Positions 16,324 to 25,323 of a stretch of 64,000 bases of DNA are shown here, piece after piece. Position numbers and translations under genes: made by a program. The DNA lies in the NCBI RefSeq assembly GCF_001544615.1, contig NZ_FCNV02000011.1, positions 165,359-229,358 of the forward strand. The letters run 5' to 3'. The first letter of the stretch is position 1. Each line of letters begins with the position of its first letter. Source of the DNA: Caballeronia concitans. Lineage in GTDB: Bacteria; Pseudomonadota; Gammaproteobacteria; Burkholderiales; Burkholderiaceae. The notes under the pieces are model-generated. The model had not been told where the DNA came from. It made no database searches and saw only the letters and a program-made list of their open reading frames with translations.

Positions 16324-17373
16324 ATGTGGAGCTACATCGCCAAACGCATTCTCTTGATGATCCCGACGCTCATCGGCGTGCTCACGCTCACGTTCGTCGT
16401 GATCCAGTTCGTGCCGGGCGGCCCAGTCGAGCAGGCCGTGCACGACTTGCGGCGCGGCAACGCGGAAGGGGGCGGGGGCGGCGCGGGCTTCGGGATGCGC
16501 GCGCATACCGGCGTCGATGCGCAGCAGATCGCGCAACTCAAGGCGCTCTACGGCTTCGACAAGCCGCCGCTCGAACGCTATCTCTCCATGCTCGGCAAGT
16601 TCGCGCGCTTCGATCTCGGCGACAGCTACTTCCGGCATCAGAGCGTGTGGTCGCTGATCGTGTCGAAGCTGCCGGTGTCGATCAGCATCGGCTTATGGAC
16701 GTTCTTCATCACGTATCTGATATCGGTGCCGCTCGGCATCGCGAAGGCGGTGAAAAACGGCTCGCGTTTTGATGTCGCCACGAGTCTCATCGTGCTCATC
16801 GGTTTCGCGATTCCCGGCTTCGTGCTGGGCGTGCTTTTGCTCGTGCTGCTCGGCGGCGGATCGTTCCTGCAGCTTTTCCCGCTGCGCAACCTGACTTCCG
16901 ATAACTGGGCGACGCTCTCGCTCGGCGGAAAGGTCGTCGATTACCTTTGGCACATCACGTTGCCCGTGGTGGCGTCGGTGGTGGGCAGCTTCGCCATCGT
17001 CACGATGCTCACGAAGAACGCATTTCTCGATGAAATTCGCAAGCAGTACGTGCTGACCGCGCGCGCCAAAGGGCTTTCCGAGCGGCGCGTGCTGTGGAAG
17101 CACGTGTTCCGCAACGCGCTTTTGCCGCTGATCGTCGGCTTTCCGGCGGCATTCATCGGCGCGTTCTTCACGGGCAGCCTGCTGATCGAAACGCTCTTTT
17201 CGCTCGACGGGCTCGGCTTGCTTTCCTATGAATCCGTGGTGCGGCGCGACTATCCGGTCGTGCTCGGCACGCTGTATCTCTTCACGCTGATCGGGCTCGC
17301 GACGAAGCTCATCTCGGACCTCTGTTATGTCTGGGTCGATCCGCGCATTCAATTCGAGCAACTGGAGCGCTGA
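16324..17373 (+). CDS. yejB: ABC transporter permease (YejB-like)
   Basis: This inner-membrane permease (349 aa) has about six transmembrane helices, starting MWSYIAKRILLMIPTLIGVL. The family EAA loop is at ARAKGLSERRVLWKHVFRNA, the contact for the ATPase. A Gly-rich periplasmic insert (GNAEGGGGGAGFGMRAHTG) follows the first helix, as seen in YejB proteins. It starts 10 nt after yejA and is part of the yejABEF operon. The frame reads open upstream to 16204, but the start at ATG 16324 fits the first membrane helix. Confidence 0.92.
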   Translation: MWSYIAKRILLMIPTLIGVLTLTFVVIQFVPGGPVEQAVHDLRRGNAEGGGGGAGFGMRAHTGVDAQQIAQLKALYGFDKPPLERYLSMLGKFARFDLGDSYFRHQSVWSLIVSKLPVSISIGLWTFFITYLISVPLGIAKAVKNGSRFDVATSLIVLIGFAIPGFVLGVLLLVLLGGGSFLQLFPLRNLTSDNWATLSLGGKVVDYLWHITLPVVASVVGSFAIVTMLTKNAFLDEIRKQYVLTARAKGLSERRVLWKHVFRNALLPLIVGFPAAFIGAFFTGSLLIETLFSLDGLGLLSYESVVRRDYPVVLGTLYLFTLIGLATKLISDLCYVWVDPRIQFEQLER

Positions 17374-17375
17374 CC

Positions 17376-18488
17376 TTGAATCGAGCCGCATCGCCGCGCC
17401 GCGCCGCGACCGCCAGCGACGCCCAGCCGCTTTCGAGCGAAGTCTCGATGACGCCCGGGCGGCGCGTGTGGCTGCGCTTCAGGCGCAATCGGCTGGGCTA
17501 CTGGAGTCTCGTCGTGTTCGTCGCGGCGTTCGTCCTGAGTCTCGCGGGACCGCTGTGGTCGAACGACAAGCCGCTCGTCGTGCGGTATCAGGGGCAGCTC
17601 TATTTTCCGCTCGTGAAGACGTACGCCGAGACGACGTTCGGCGGCGACTTCCCGACGCCCGCCGATTATCTCGATCCCTTCGTGCGCGACCGCTTCAACG
17701 CGCCGGGCAACTTCGCGGTGTATCCGCCGAATCACTACTACTACGACACGCTCAACTATTTCTCGAAGGGCTCGAATCCCGCGCCGCCATCGCGCGAAAA
17801 CTGGCTCGGCACCGACGATCGCGGCCGCGACGTCTTCGCTCGGCTGCTTTACGGGTTTCGCGTGTCGGTGCTCTTCGCGCTGGTGCTGACCGCCATCGGC
17901 ACGGTGCTCGGCGTGGTGGCGGGCGCGGTGCAGGGCTACTTCGGCGGAAGGACGGATATCGTCGGGCAGCGGCTCATCGAAATCTGGAGCGCGTTGCCGG
18001 AGCTTTATCTGCTCATCATCTTCGCGTCGATTTTCGAGCCGAGTCTCGTGCTGCTGATCGTGCTGTTGTCGCTGTTCGGCTGGATCGGCCTGTCGGACTA
18101 CGTGCGTGCGGAATTCCTGCGCAATCGCACGCAGGACTACGTGCGCGCCGCCCGCGCGATGGGGCTCTCCAATTGGCAGATCATCTGGCGCCACGTGTTG
18201 CCCAATAGCCTGACGCCTGTGATCACGTTCCTGCCGTTTCGCATGAGCGGCGCGATTCTCGCGCTCACGAGCCTCGATTTTCTCGGTCTGGGCGTGCCGT
18301 CGCCGACGCCATCGCTCGGCGAACTGCTCGCGCAGGGCAAGGCCAATCTCGACGCGTGGTGGATCTCGCTATCGACCTTCGGCGTGCTCGTCGCGACGCT
18401 GCTGTTGCTCACGTTCATGGGCGACGCGTTGCGCAACGCGCTCGACACGCGCATCGCGGATGCGGTGAAAGCGGGAGGCGGGCAGTGA
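17376..18488 (+). CDS. yejE: ABC transporter permease (YejE-like)
   Basis: This is the second permease of the peptide importer, 370 aa. The N-terminal helix (GYWSLVVFVAAFVLSLAG) is followed by a periplasmic domain with YFPLVKTYAETTFGGDFPTP, typical of YejE, then NWLGTDDRGRDVFARLLYGF and the EAA loop ARAMGLSNWQIIWRHVLPN. The start is uncertain. TTG 17376 lies 2 nt after the yejB stop and has GGAG eight nt upstream. ATG 17448 (MTPGRRVW) has no comparable site. The TTG is preferred. Confidence 0.9.
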   Translation: MNRAASPRRAATASDAQPLSSEVSMTPGRRVWLRFRRNRLGYWSLVVFVAAFVLSLAGPLWSNDKPLVVRYQGQLYFPLVKTYAETTFGGDFPTPADYLDPFVRDRFNAPGNFAVYPPNHYYYDTLNYFSKGSNPAPPSRENWLGTDDRGRDVFARLLYGFRVSVLFALVLTAIGTVLGVVAGAVQGYFGGRTDIVGQRLIEIWSALPELYLLIIFASIFEPSLVLLIVLLSLFGWIGLSDYVRAEFLRNRTQDYVRAARAMGLSNWQIIWRHVLPNSLTPVITFLPFRMSGAILALTSLDFLGLGVPSPTPSLGELLAQGKANLDAWWISLSTFGVLVATLLLLTFMGDALRNALDTRIADAVKAGGGQ

Positions 18489-20083
18489 GCGAAGCCTTGT
18501 TGTCCATCGACAATCTGCGCGTGCGCTTCGGCGACACGCTCGCCGTCGACGGCGTGAGCCTCGACATCCGCGCGGGCGAACGTGTCGCGCTCGTCGGCGA
18601 ATCCGGTTCGGGCAAGAGCGTGACGGCGCTGTCGATCCTGCGCCTCGTCCGCGACGCCGAAGTGACCGGCTCGATCCGTTTCGCCGGCGAGGAGTTGCTC
18701 ACGAAAAGCGAACACGCGATGCGCGGCCTGCGCGGCTCCGACATCGCGATGATCTTCCAGGAGCCGATGACGGCGCTCAATCCGCTCTACACGGTGGGCG
18801 ATCAGATCGGCGAAACGATCCAGCTTCACGACGGCGCGACGCCTCGCGAGGCGCGTGTGCGGGCGATCGCGCTGCTGGCTCGCACGGGCATCACCGAGCC
18901 GGAGCGGCGCGTGGACAGTTATCCGCATCAGCTTTCGGGCGGGCAGCGTCAGCGCGTGATGATCGCGATGGCGCTCGCGTGCCGCCCGCGTCTCCTGCTC
19001 GCTGACGAACCGACGACCGCGCTCGACGTGACCATCCGCGCGCAGATCGTCGAATTGCTGCTGGAGTTGCAGCGCGATGAAGCCGAGAAGCGCGGCATGG
19101 CGGTGCTGCTCATCACGCACGATCTGAATCTCGTGCGGCGCTTCGCCGAGCGCGTCGCGGTGATGGAAAAAGGCGTGCTCGTCGAGAGCGGCGCGGTGGA
19201 CGCGCTCTTCGAGGCGCCGCAGCATCCGTACACGCAGCGCCTCTTGCAGAGCCGGCCGAAGCGCAGCGTGCTGCCGGTGCTGCCGATCGCGCCCGTGCTG
19301 CTCGATGCGAAAGACGTCCGCGTGGAATATCCGACGCGGCTTCCGGGCGTCGCTGGATGGTTCAAGCGCGGCCGCTTCAAGGCGGTCGACGACGTCACGC
19401 TGTCGGTGCGTCAGGGCGAAACGCTCGGGATCGTCGGGGAATCGGGTTCGGGCAAGTCGACGCTCGCGATGGCGCTGCTCGGCCTGCAGCGCATTTCGCA
19501 CGGCAGCGTCGAATTTCAGGGCAAGCCGCTCGACGATTTTCGCGGACGCGAAAAAACCGTGCTGCGCTCGAATTTGCAAGTCGTGTTTCAGGACCCGTTC
19601 AGCTCGCTGTCGCCGAGGCAGACCGTGGAGCGGATCGTCGGGGAAGGGCTCGCGCTGCATCGGCCGGAACTGGATGCCGCCGCCCGGCGCGCGAAAGTCA
19701 TCGCCGTGTTGCGCGAAGTGGGCCTCGATCGAACCGCGCTCACGCGCTATCCGCACGAGTTCTCCGGCGGGCAGCGCCAGCGCATTGCCATCGCGCGTGC
19801 GCTCGTGCTCGAGCCGAGTATTTTGATTCTCGACGAACCGACGAGCGCACTCGATGTCTCAATCCAGACTCAAGTTCTGGCGCTGCTCGCCGATATACAG
19901 CGAAAGCACAACCTTGGGTACGTGTTCATTAGCCACGATCTGAAGGTGATCGGCGCCATGGCGCACCGGGTGGCGGTGATGAGAGATGGAAATGTCGTGG
20001 AAGCGGGTGACGTAGAGAAGATTTTTGCGAAACCATCCGACGAATACACACGAAAGCTGCTGGCGGCAGCCCTGAATTCCTAA
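18485..20083 (+). CDS. yejF: ABC transporter ATP-binding protein, two NBDs (YejF-like)
   Basis: This 532-aa ATPase powers the peptide importer. Two nucleotide-binding domains are fused. The first has Walker A GESGSGKS at 38-45 and the signature LSGGQRQR; the second has Walker A GESGSGKS at 318-325 and the signature FSGGQRQR. Each has an LADEP or LDEP Walker B. The start is GTG 18485, overlapping the yejE stop by 4 nt (GTGA), so translation is coupled. The double-NBD form is characteristic of YejF. No terminator hairpin is visible directly after the gene. Confidence 0.94.
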   Translation: MSEALLSIDNLRVRFGDTLAVDGVSLDIRAGERVALVGESGSGKSVTALSILRLVRDAEVTGSIRFAGEELLTKSEHAMRGLRGSDIAMIFQEPMTALNPLYTVGDQIGETIQLHDGATPREARVRAIALLARTGITEPERRVDSYPHQLSGGQRQRVMIAMALACRPRLLLADEPTTALDVTIRAQIVELLLELQRDEAEKRGMAVLLITHDLNLVRRFAERVAVMEKGVLVESGAVDALFEAPQHPYTQRLLQSRPKRSVLPVLPIAPVLLDAKDVRVEYPTRLPGVAGWFKRGRFKAVDDVTLSVRQGETLGIVGESGSGKSTLAMALLGLQRISHGSVEFQGKPLDDFRGREKTVLRSNLQVVFQDPFSSLSPRQTVERIVGEGLALHRPELDAAARRAKVIAVLREVGLDRTALTRYPHEFSGGQRQRIAIARALVLEPSILILDEPTSALDVSIQTQVLALLADIQRKHNLGYVFISHDLKVIGAMAHRVAVMRDGNVVEAGDVEKIFAKPSDEYTRKLLAAALNS

Positions 20084-20139
20084 AAATCTTTCTTTTTCGT
20101 CAATTGCGTGTGCGTGTCCATTGTATTTTTCTATTTCTT

Positions 20140-20168
20140 TTGACAGTTAAATACTTTGTGGCTAGTAT
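20140..20168 (+). promoter_or_regulatory. Promoter of the NlpC/P60 gene
   Basis: A consensus TTGACA (20140-20145), a spacer of 17 bp and TAGTAT (20163-20168) form a strong sigma70 promoter in an AT-rich stretch. Transcription should start near 20175, about 55 nt before the gene. Confidence 0.8.
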
Positions 20169-20230
20169 GCGTTCAACTTTTCGCATATCTCACTGATTTT
20201 TCAGTCTTTAATTGTAAATTCTACCGACCG

Positions 20231-20893
20231 ATGCAGCCACTAACGTTGACTCAGACATGCGCGCGCGCGGCCGCCGGCATGTTGATCGGCCTTCTGATGA
20301 CCACCACTTCCGTCGCGTTCGCCGACGAAGTCAGCAGTAACAGCCAGAATGCCGGCAACGGCAGTTTCACCTCTTCCAAAGCCATCGATGTCGCAGCCAC
20401 GCCGGACACGGCGAGCGCGCCCGGCGGCGCGAAGGCGTTTCTTTCCGGCATGGCGAGCAAGGCGGGCGACGTCGTCGTCGGCGCGCTCAACATGATCGGC
20501 GTGCGTTATCGTTGGGGCGGCAACACGCCGGACTCCGGTCTCGATTGCAGCGGCTTCGTGCGTTACGTCTTCCAGGACACGCTCGGGATGACGCTGCCGC
20601 GCCGCGCCGAGGAAATGAGCCGCGTCGGCGAAAAGGTTCGCGTGTCGGACCTGAAGCCGGGCGACCTCGTCTTCTTCAACACCATGCGCCGCTCGTTCTC
20701 GCACGTGGGCATCTATATCGGGGACAACAAATTCGTGCATTCGCCGTCGACGGGCAGCACCATCCGCGTCGACGACATGGAAAGCGGCTACTGGGAACAG
20801 CGTTTCCAGGGCGCGCGCCGTATCGAGAATGCGCAGATCGGCGACGGCAGCGAATTGCGTCAGCGCGTGAGCGCAACGCTCGGCGGATACTGA
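20231..20893 (+). CDS. Secreted NlpC/P60 peptidoglycan endopeptidase
   Basis: This 220-aa protein has a signal peptide (about residues 1-31, TTTSVAFA-D). A low-complexity linker to residue ~75 is followed by an NlpC/P60 cysteine peptidase domain. The catalytic Cys106 is in GLDCSGFV and the catalytic His158 in SHVGIYIG; His170 in KFVHSP is the likely third residue. Such enzymes cut gamma-D-Glu-diaminopimelate bonds in cell-wall peptides. It is monocistronic, with its own promoter and terminator. The start was placed at ATG 20231, which lies downstream of the mapped promoter; the open frame back to 20156 overlaps the promoter. Confidence 0.92.
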   Translation: MQPLTLTQTCARAAAGMLIGLLMTTTSVAFADEVSSNSQNAGNGSFTSSKAIDVAATPDTASAPGGAKAFLSGMASKAGDVVVGALNMIGVRYRWGGNTPDSGLDCSGFVRYVFQDTLGMTLPRRAEEMSRVGEKVRVSDLKPGDLVFFNTMRRSFSHVGIYIGDNKFVHSPSTGSTIRVDDMESGYWEQRFQGARRIENAQIGDGSELRQRVSATLGGY

Positions 20894-20912
20894 TCGCCGC
20901 TCGCGTCGGATC

Positions 20913-20951
20913 AAAAAAGCCCTGCTTCCTCGTGAACGCAGGCTTTTTTTT
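20913..20951 (+). terminator. Terminator of the NlpC/P60 gene
   Basis: AAAAAAGCC-c-TGC pairs with GCAGGCTTTTTT around a 12-nt loop, with one bulged C, and runs into a T8 tract. Confidence 0.9.
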
Positions 20952-21021
20952 CGCGCATGCATTTTGTCCCAAGCGCGTTTGGCGCAAGCGCGCCGCCTAT
21001 GGACGCCATCGGAAAGCCTCA

Positions 21022-21050
21022 TTGCACGCGCTACTAAAAGCCGTTATAGT
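21022..21050 (+). promoter_or_regulatory. Promoter of the leuA transcript
   Basis: TTGCAC (21022-21027), a spacer of exactly 17 bp and TATAGT (21045-21050) fit sigma70 well. The expected start is 21056-21059, which coincides with the ATG of the leader peptide at 21057. Confidence 0.7.
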
Positions 21051-21056
21051 TTTCGA

Positions 21057-21143
21057 ATGAACTTTTCTTCGTTCCCCCTCTCGTCTTTCCTGGCTGGTGC
21101 GTCGCTACGCGCACTATCGCTACTAGCGCCGCTCGCGCGCTGA
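21057..21143 (+). CDS. Leucine-rich leader peptide upstream of leuA (candidate attenuator peptide)
   Basis: This 28-codon open frame from ATG 21057 to TGA 21141-21143 ends LRALSLLAPLAR and contains seven Leu codons. Five of them lie in the last 12 codons. Four of the seven are CTA, a rare codon in this GC-rich genome (CTA CGC GCA CTA TCG CTA CTA). This is the pattern expected of a leu-operon leader peptide, where ribosome stalling at Leu codons senses charged tRNA-Leu. It has no visible Shine-Dalgarno sequence and sits at the predicted transcription start, so it may be read from a leaderless mRNA. It is about 130 nt upstream of leuA. It could be a chance frame, but the codon clustering argues against that. 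Confidence 0.65.
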   Translation: MNFSSFPLSSFLAGASLRALSLLAPLAR

Positions 21144-21195
21144 TTCTTCTCGCCTCCCGTCTGCTCGTTCAAGGTTTTCGACGCCAGCGGTGGCG
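21125..21195 (+). promoter_or_regulatory. Possible alternative RNA hairpins in the leuA leader
   Basis: Hairpin 1 is AGCGC (21125-21129) with GCGCT (21137-21141), inside the end of the leader frame. Hairpin 2 is CGCCA (21182-21186) with TGGCG (21191-21195). The segment CGCCGCT (21127-21133) can instead pair with AGCGGTG (21186-21192), joining parts of both. Mutually exclusive pairings fit attenuation. However, hairpin 2 is short and has no T-run right after it, so the terminating element is not clear. Confidence 0.35.
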
Positions 21196-21271
21196 CGAAC
21201 ACCCGGATTCCGTTTTGTCGTTTCATCCCGATACTCCCGACAATCAATAAATCTCCCCACAGGAGCCGAAC

Positions 21272-22816
21272 ATGGCAGCAGACAAGTTGATCATCTTCGA
21301 TACGACCTTGCGCGACGGCGAGCAGTCCCCCGGCGCTTCGATGACGAAGGACGAAAAGATCCGCATCGCGAAGCAGCTTGAGCGCATGAAGGTCGACGTG
21401 ATCGAAGCGGGTTTCGCCGCCAGCTCGAACGGCGACTTCGACGCGATCCACACGATCGCATCGCTCGTGAAGGACAGCACGGTTTGCTCGCTCGCGCGCG
21501 CCAACGACAAGGACATCCAGCGCGCCGCCGATGCGCTCAAGCCCGCCAACCAGTTCCGCATCCATACGTTCATCGCCACTTCGCCGCTGCATATGGAGAA
21601 GAAGCTGCGCATGTCGCCGGAGCAGGTGTACGAACAGGCGCGGCTCGCTGTGCGTTTCGCGCGCAAGTTCACCGACGACGTCGAGTTCTCGCCGGAAGAC
21701 GGCAGCCGCTCGGATATCGACTTTCTGTGCCGCGTGCTCGAAGCGGTCATCGACGAAGGCGCGCGCACGATCAACATCGCCGATACCGTGGGTTACGGCG
21801 TGCCGGAACTCTACGGCAACCTCGTGAAGACGCTGCGCGAGCGCATTCCGAATTCCGACAAGGCGATCTTCTCCGTCCACTGCCACGACGACCTCGGCAT
21901 GGCCGTGGCCAACTCGCTCGCGGGCGTGCAGATCGGCGGCGCGCGTCAGGTGGAATGCACGATCAACGGCCTCGGCGAGCGCGCGGGCAATACGTCGCTC
22001 GAAGAAATCGTGATGGCGGTGAAGACGCGCAAGGATTACTTCGGTCTCGATGTCGGCATCGATACGACGCAGATCGTGCCGACTTCGAAGCTCGTGTCGC
22101 AGATCACCGGCTTCGTGGTGCAGCCGAACAAGGCGGTGGTCGGCGCGAATGCGTTCGCGCACGCGTCGGGCATCCATCAGGACGGCGTCCTGAAGGCGCG
22201 CGACACCTACGAAATCATGCGCGCGGAAGACGTGGGCTGGAGCGCGAACAAGATCGTGCTCGGCAAGCTGTCCGGCCGCAATGCGTTCAAGCAGCGTCTG
22301 GAAGAACTCGGCGTGGCGCTCGAATCCGAAGCCGACGTGAACGCCGCGTTCGCACGCTTCAAGGATCTCGCCGACCGCAAGGCCGAAATTTTCGACGAAG
22401 ACATCATGCAGATCGTCTCCGAGGAATCGGCGGAAGCGCAGGCCAAGGAACATTTCCGCTTCGTTTCGATGAAGCAGCATTCGGAAACCGGCGAGCAGCC
22501 GCAAGCGAAGGTCGTGTTCGCGGTCGAAGGCACGGAAGTGACCGGCGAGGCGCGCGGCAACGGTCCGGTCGATGCGACGCTGCACGCGATCGAATCGAAG
22601 GTGGATAGCGGCGCCGAACTCGTGCTGTACTCGGTCAACGCGATCACCACCGGCACGCAGGCGCAGGGTGAAGTGACGGTGCGTCTGTCGAAGAGCGGGC
22701 GGATCGTGAACGGCGTCGGCACCGATCCGGATATCGTCGCTGCGTCCGCGAAGGCGTATATCGCGGCGCTCAACAAGCTGCACTCGAAGGTCGAGAAGCT
22801 GAATCCGCAGCTTTGA
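21272..22816 (+). CDS. leuA: 2-isopropylmalate synthase
   Basis: LeuA condenses 2-ketoisovalerate with acetyl-CoA, the first committed step of leucine synthesis. The protein is 514 aa. The catalytic HMGL-like TIM barrel starts with [14 protein letters not shown] (residues 8-21, metal and substrate contacts). [18 protein letters not shown] provides the His/Asp metal ligands, and [18 protein letters not shown] is also typical. The C-terminal LeuA regulatory domain (about 390-514) binds leucine for feedback inhibition. A Shine-Dalgarno GGAG precedes ATG 21272. The leader peptide upstream suggests transcription or translation control by leucine as well. It is monocistronic, with a strong terminator. 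Confidence 0.97.
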   Translation: MAADKLIIFDTTLRDGEQSPGASMTKDEKIRIAKQLERMKVDVIEAGFAASSNGDFDAIHTIASLVKDSTVCSLARANDKDIQRAADALKPANQFRIHTFIATSPLHMEKKLRMSPEQVYEQARLAVRFARKFTDDVEFSPEDGSRSDIDFLCRVLEAVIDEGARTINIADTVGYGVPELYGNLVKTLRERIPNSDKAIFSVHCHDDLGMAVANSLAGVQIGGARQVECTINGLGERAGNTSLEEIVMAVKTRKDYFGLDVGIDTTQIVPTSKLVSQITGFVVQPNKAVVGANAFAHASGIHQDGVLKARDTYEIMRAEDVGWSANKIVLGKLSGRNAFKQRLEELGVALESEADVNAAFARFKDLADRKAEIFDEDIMQIVSEESAEAQAKEHFRFVSMKQHSETGEQPQAKVVFAVEGTEVTGEARGNGPVDATLHAIESKVDSGAELVLYSVNAITTGTQAQGEVTVRLSKSGRIVNGVGTDPDIVAASAKAYIAALNKLHSKVEKLNPQL

Positions 22817-22839
22817 TGCGCGAGCGTCCGGTCTGAAGC

Positions 22840-22868
22840 AAAAAGCCCTCTGAACGAGGGCTTTTTTG
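22840..22868. terminator. Terminator between leuA and the convergent lipoprotein gene
   Basis: The stem AAAAGCCCTC/GAGGGCTTTT with loop TGAAC is followed by a T6 tract on the plus strand and is A-flanked for the minus strand. It probably works in both directions. Confidence 0.9.
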
Positions 22869-22882
22869 CGTTTCGGGCGATG

Positions 22883-23398
22883 TCAGAAGAGACTGCGCCG
22901 GTCGGGATCGTGCAGCGGGTCGGGCGTTTTTTGCGTGAGCCGCAAGATGCCCTGGTCGTCGAAATAGAAGCTGTACATCATGTACCAGAAGTTCGCCTCC
23001 ATATACCGATACGTCCAGACTTCGCGCTTCATCAGCGGAAAGTACGACGTCTCCACGGGCCGGCCGAAGTTCACGAGCACGTCGTCCTTAGTCCACGTGC
23101 CGATCTGCGCCTTGTAGAACTCGCTGTCGTCGAGCACCTGACGCACGCTGACGATTCTGCCGGCGGCATCGACATCGGCGGCGGTCGTGAATTCGCCGAG
23201 CGGCTGCGTCGGCCACATCAGACGCTTGCCGCCGTTGGGCAGATCGTAGATTTCGCGCGGCGGGCCGAGGCGCGCGGTGATCGTCGATGCATCCGCGCCC
23301 TGCTGATAGTTCTGCCACGGCTGCGCGCAAGCCGACAGCAGCAGCGCCGCGCCCGCGCCCAAAAGCGCGCCGCGCAGGCGGTTGAATGAGTGCAGCAT
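22883..23398 (-). CDS. Lipoprotein with two BamE-like repeats
   Basis: This 171-aa protein has a lipobox LLSAC (mature N-terminal Cys near residue 24). Two similar segments follow, each with a GxP turn and a later aromatic: LGPPREIYDLPNGGKRLMW, then FGRPVETSYFPLMKREVW. This resembles the SmpA/BamE-OmlA fold, which occurs in small outer-membrane lipoproteins. I infer an envelope location; no function is known. The start ATG 23398 has GGAGG five nt upstream, better than the GTG at 23410. Confidence 0.75.
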   Translation of the reverse strand: MLHSFNRLRGALLGAGAALLLSACAQPWQNYQQGADASTITARLGPPREIYDLPNGGKRLMWPTQPLGEFTTAADVDAAGRIVSVRQVLDDSEFYKAQIGTWTKDDVLVNFGRPVETSYFPLMKREVWTYRYMEANFWYMMYSFYFDDQGILRLTQKTPDPLHDPDRRSLF

Positions 23399-23550
23399 GG
23401 CAGCCTCCACGTGCTGGTTCCTCGCGACGGCGAAGATTGTTCATGTTTTCCCGTGATTTTGACACGCGACACGCGAACCATGCGCCGTGCGCCTTGCATC
23501 GCGGACGCGCGTCGGCCTATGATCCGCGCTTTCTTCTCCCGGAAAGACCG

Positions 23551-24831
23551 ATGGCAAGCGTTCAATTCAAAACGGCCTTGCGATGGCTCGCCGCATGCGT
23601 CGCGTCGATCTGCGTGCAGGCGAGCGCCGCCGATCTGCCGCCGATCAAGCTCGCGATGATCGAAGGCATGTCCGGCCCGTTCGCGAACGCGGGCGCGGCG
23701 GTCGAGCGCAATCTGCGCTTCGGCGTCGAGCGCGTGAATGCGAAGGGCGGCGTCCGGCTCGCCGATGGCATGCATCCGCTGCAGCTCGTCGTGCTCGACG
23801 GCAAGGGCAGCAGCGAAGCGAGTCTCGTGCAGTTGCGCGCGGCGATCGACGACAAGATCGGCTTCGTCATGCAGGGCAACAGCTCGGCGGTGGCGGCGGC
23901 GCTCGTCGCGGCCATCGACAAGCAGAACGCGCGCGAGCCGGATCACCGCGTCTTGTTCCTCAACTATTCCGCCGACGATCCCGCGCTCACCAACGACGCC
24001 TGCAGCTTCTGGCATTTCCGCTTCGACGCGCACGCCGGCATGCGCATGGACGCGCTCGCCGATGCGCTCGCCCGCGACCGCGCCGTGAAGAAGGTCTATC
24101 TGCTGAACCAGGACTACAGCTTCGGTCACGACGTCAGCCGCGAGGCGCGGCGCGCGTTGCAGGAGAAGCGGCCGGACGTCGCGATTACAGGCGACGAGTT
24201 TCATCCGATCGGGCGCGTGAAGGACTTCGCGCCGTACATCGCGAAGATTCGCGCGAGCGGGGCGGACGCGGTCATCACCGGGAACTGGGGCAACGACCTG
24301 ACGCTGCTCGTGAAGGCGGCGCGCGAGCAGGGGCTCGACACGAAGTTCTACACGTTCTACGGCAACAGTCTCGGCGCGCCCGCCGCGCTGGGCGATGCCG
24401 GCGTGAAGCGCGTGATCGCCGTCGCCGACTGGCATCCGAACGCGGGCGGCGCGGCGTCCGACGCGTACTATCGGGCGTTCCGCGCGCGCTTTCCGGCTGC
24501 ATCGGACGATTACCTCGTGCTGCGCATGCCGCTCATGATCGACATGCTCGCCACCGCCATGACACGCGCCGGCAGCGCCGACCCGCTCCTCGTTGCGCGC
24601 GCGCTCGAAGGCATGCGCTTCGATGGCTACGGCTTCCATCCGTCGACGATGCGCGCGTCGGATCATCAGCTCATCCAGCCCCTTTATGTGATGGAGATGG
24701 ACAAGGCGGGCGCGCCGGGCGTGCAGTTCGACAATGAAGGCTCCGGCTACGGCTTTCGCACGCTGCTCGCCGTTCCCGCGGACGCGACCGCGCCGGCGAC
24801 TACGTGCAAAATGGCGCGGCCGTCGCGATAG
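23551..24831 (+). CDS. Periplasmic amino-acid-type ABC substrate-binding protein (orphan)
   Basis: This 426-aa protein has a signal peptide (about residues 1-26, ICVQASA-AD). It is a type I periplasmic-binding fold of the LivJ/receptor-ligand-binding class: IKLAMIEGMSGPFANAG opens the first lobe, and VKKVYLLNQDYSFGHDV and AVITGNWGNDLTLLVKAA follow. Such proteins usually feed branched-chain amino acid or amide importers. No permease or ATPase gene lies beside it, so it is an orphan. The open frame upstream to 23386 lacks start signals; GGAAAG precedes ATG 23551. Confidence 0.86.
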   Translation: MASVQFKTALRWLAACVASICVQASAADLPPIKLAMIEGMSGPFANAGAAVERNLRFGVERVNAKGGVRLADGMHPLQLVVLDGKGSSEASLVQLRAAIDDKIGFVMQGNSSAVAAALVAAIDKQNAREPDHRVLFLNYSADDPALTNDACSFWHFRFDAHAGMRMDALADALARDRAVKKVYLLNQDYSFGHDVSREARRALQEKRPDVAITGDEFHPIGRVKDFAPYIAKIRASGADAVITGNWGNDLTLLVKAAREQGLDTKFYTFYGNSLGAPAALGDAGVKRVIAVADWHPNAGGAASDAYYRAFRARFPAASDDYLVLRMPLMIDMLATAMTRAGSADPLLVARALEGMRFDGYGFHPSTMRASDHQLIQPLYVMEMDKAGAPGVQFDNEGSGYGFRTLLAVPADATAPATTCKMARPSR

Positions 24832-24864
24832 GCGCCGGAACCGTCCGCGTGACGGGGCGCGCTG

Positions 24865-24873
24865 TGCTATACT
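24865..24873 (+). promoter_or_regulatory. Extended -10 promoter of rpsO
   Basis: TGC-TATACT (24865-24873) is an extended -10 element; no good -35 lies upstream. It gives a leader of about 135 nt before rpsO. Confidence 0.6.
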
Positions 24874-24931
24874 CTGCGCTTCGTTTTTGGCTCACCGAGC
24901 GCTTCATGCGCCAGGAGCGAATCCGAAAGGA

Positions 24932-24953
24932 GACGGGCTCAGTCGAGTCCGTC
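24932..24953 (+). promoter_or_regulatory. Hairpin in the rpsO leader
   Basis: GACGGGCTC (24932-24940) pairs with GAGTCCGTC (24945-24953) over 9 bp, including one G-U, around a 4-nt loop AGTC. It has no T-run, so it is not a terminator. S15 binds its own leader in several bacteria, which makes this a candidate autoregulatory element. Confidence 0.45.
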
Positions 24954-25014
24954 GATGCAACCCACGGCACGGCCTTTCTTCCGTGACCGCCTGTCTGTTT
25001 CAAAGGAAAAGCAA

Positions 25015-25284
25015 ATGTCCGTAGCAGAAATCAAGAAGTCCGACGTCGTCGCTGAGTACGCGCGCGGCGCCAACGATACCGGCTCCCCCGAAGTGCAAGT
25101 CGCACTGCTCACGAGCCGCATCAACGAACTGACCGTCCACTTCAAGGCCCACACGAAGGATCACCACAGCCGCCGCGGTCTGCTGCGCATGGTGAGCCGC
25201 CGTCGCAAGCTGCTCGACTATCTGAAGGGCAAGGATGCGGATCGTTATCGCTCGCTGATCGAAAAGCTGGGTCTGCGCAAGTAA
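25015..25284 (+). CDS. rpsO: 30S ribosomal protein S15
   Basis: S15 binds 16S rRNA early in 30S assembly. The protein is 89 aa, the normal length. [40 protein letters not shown] and [12 protein letters not shown] are family signatures. The start ATG 25015 has AAGGA 8 nt upstream. It lies upstream of pnp, as in most proteobacteria, with a strong terminator in between. Confidence 0.98.
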   Translation: MSVAEIKKSDVVAEYARGANDTGSPEVQVALLTSRINELTVHFKAHTKDHHSRRGLLRMVSRRRKLLDYLKGKDADRYRSLIEKLGLRK

Positions 25285-25323
25285 TTGGCCCATAACGTGG
25301 CTTCGCGGCCAGCGTTCTAACGA

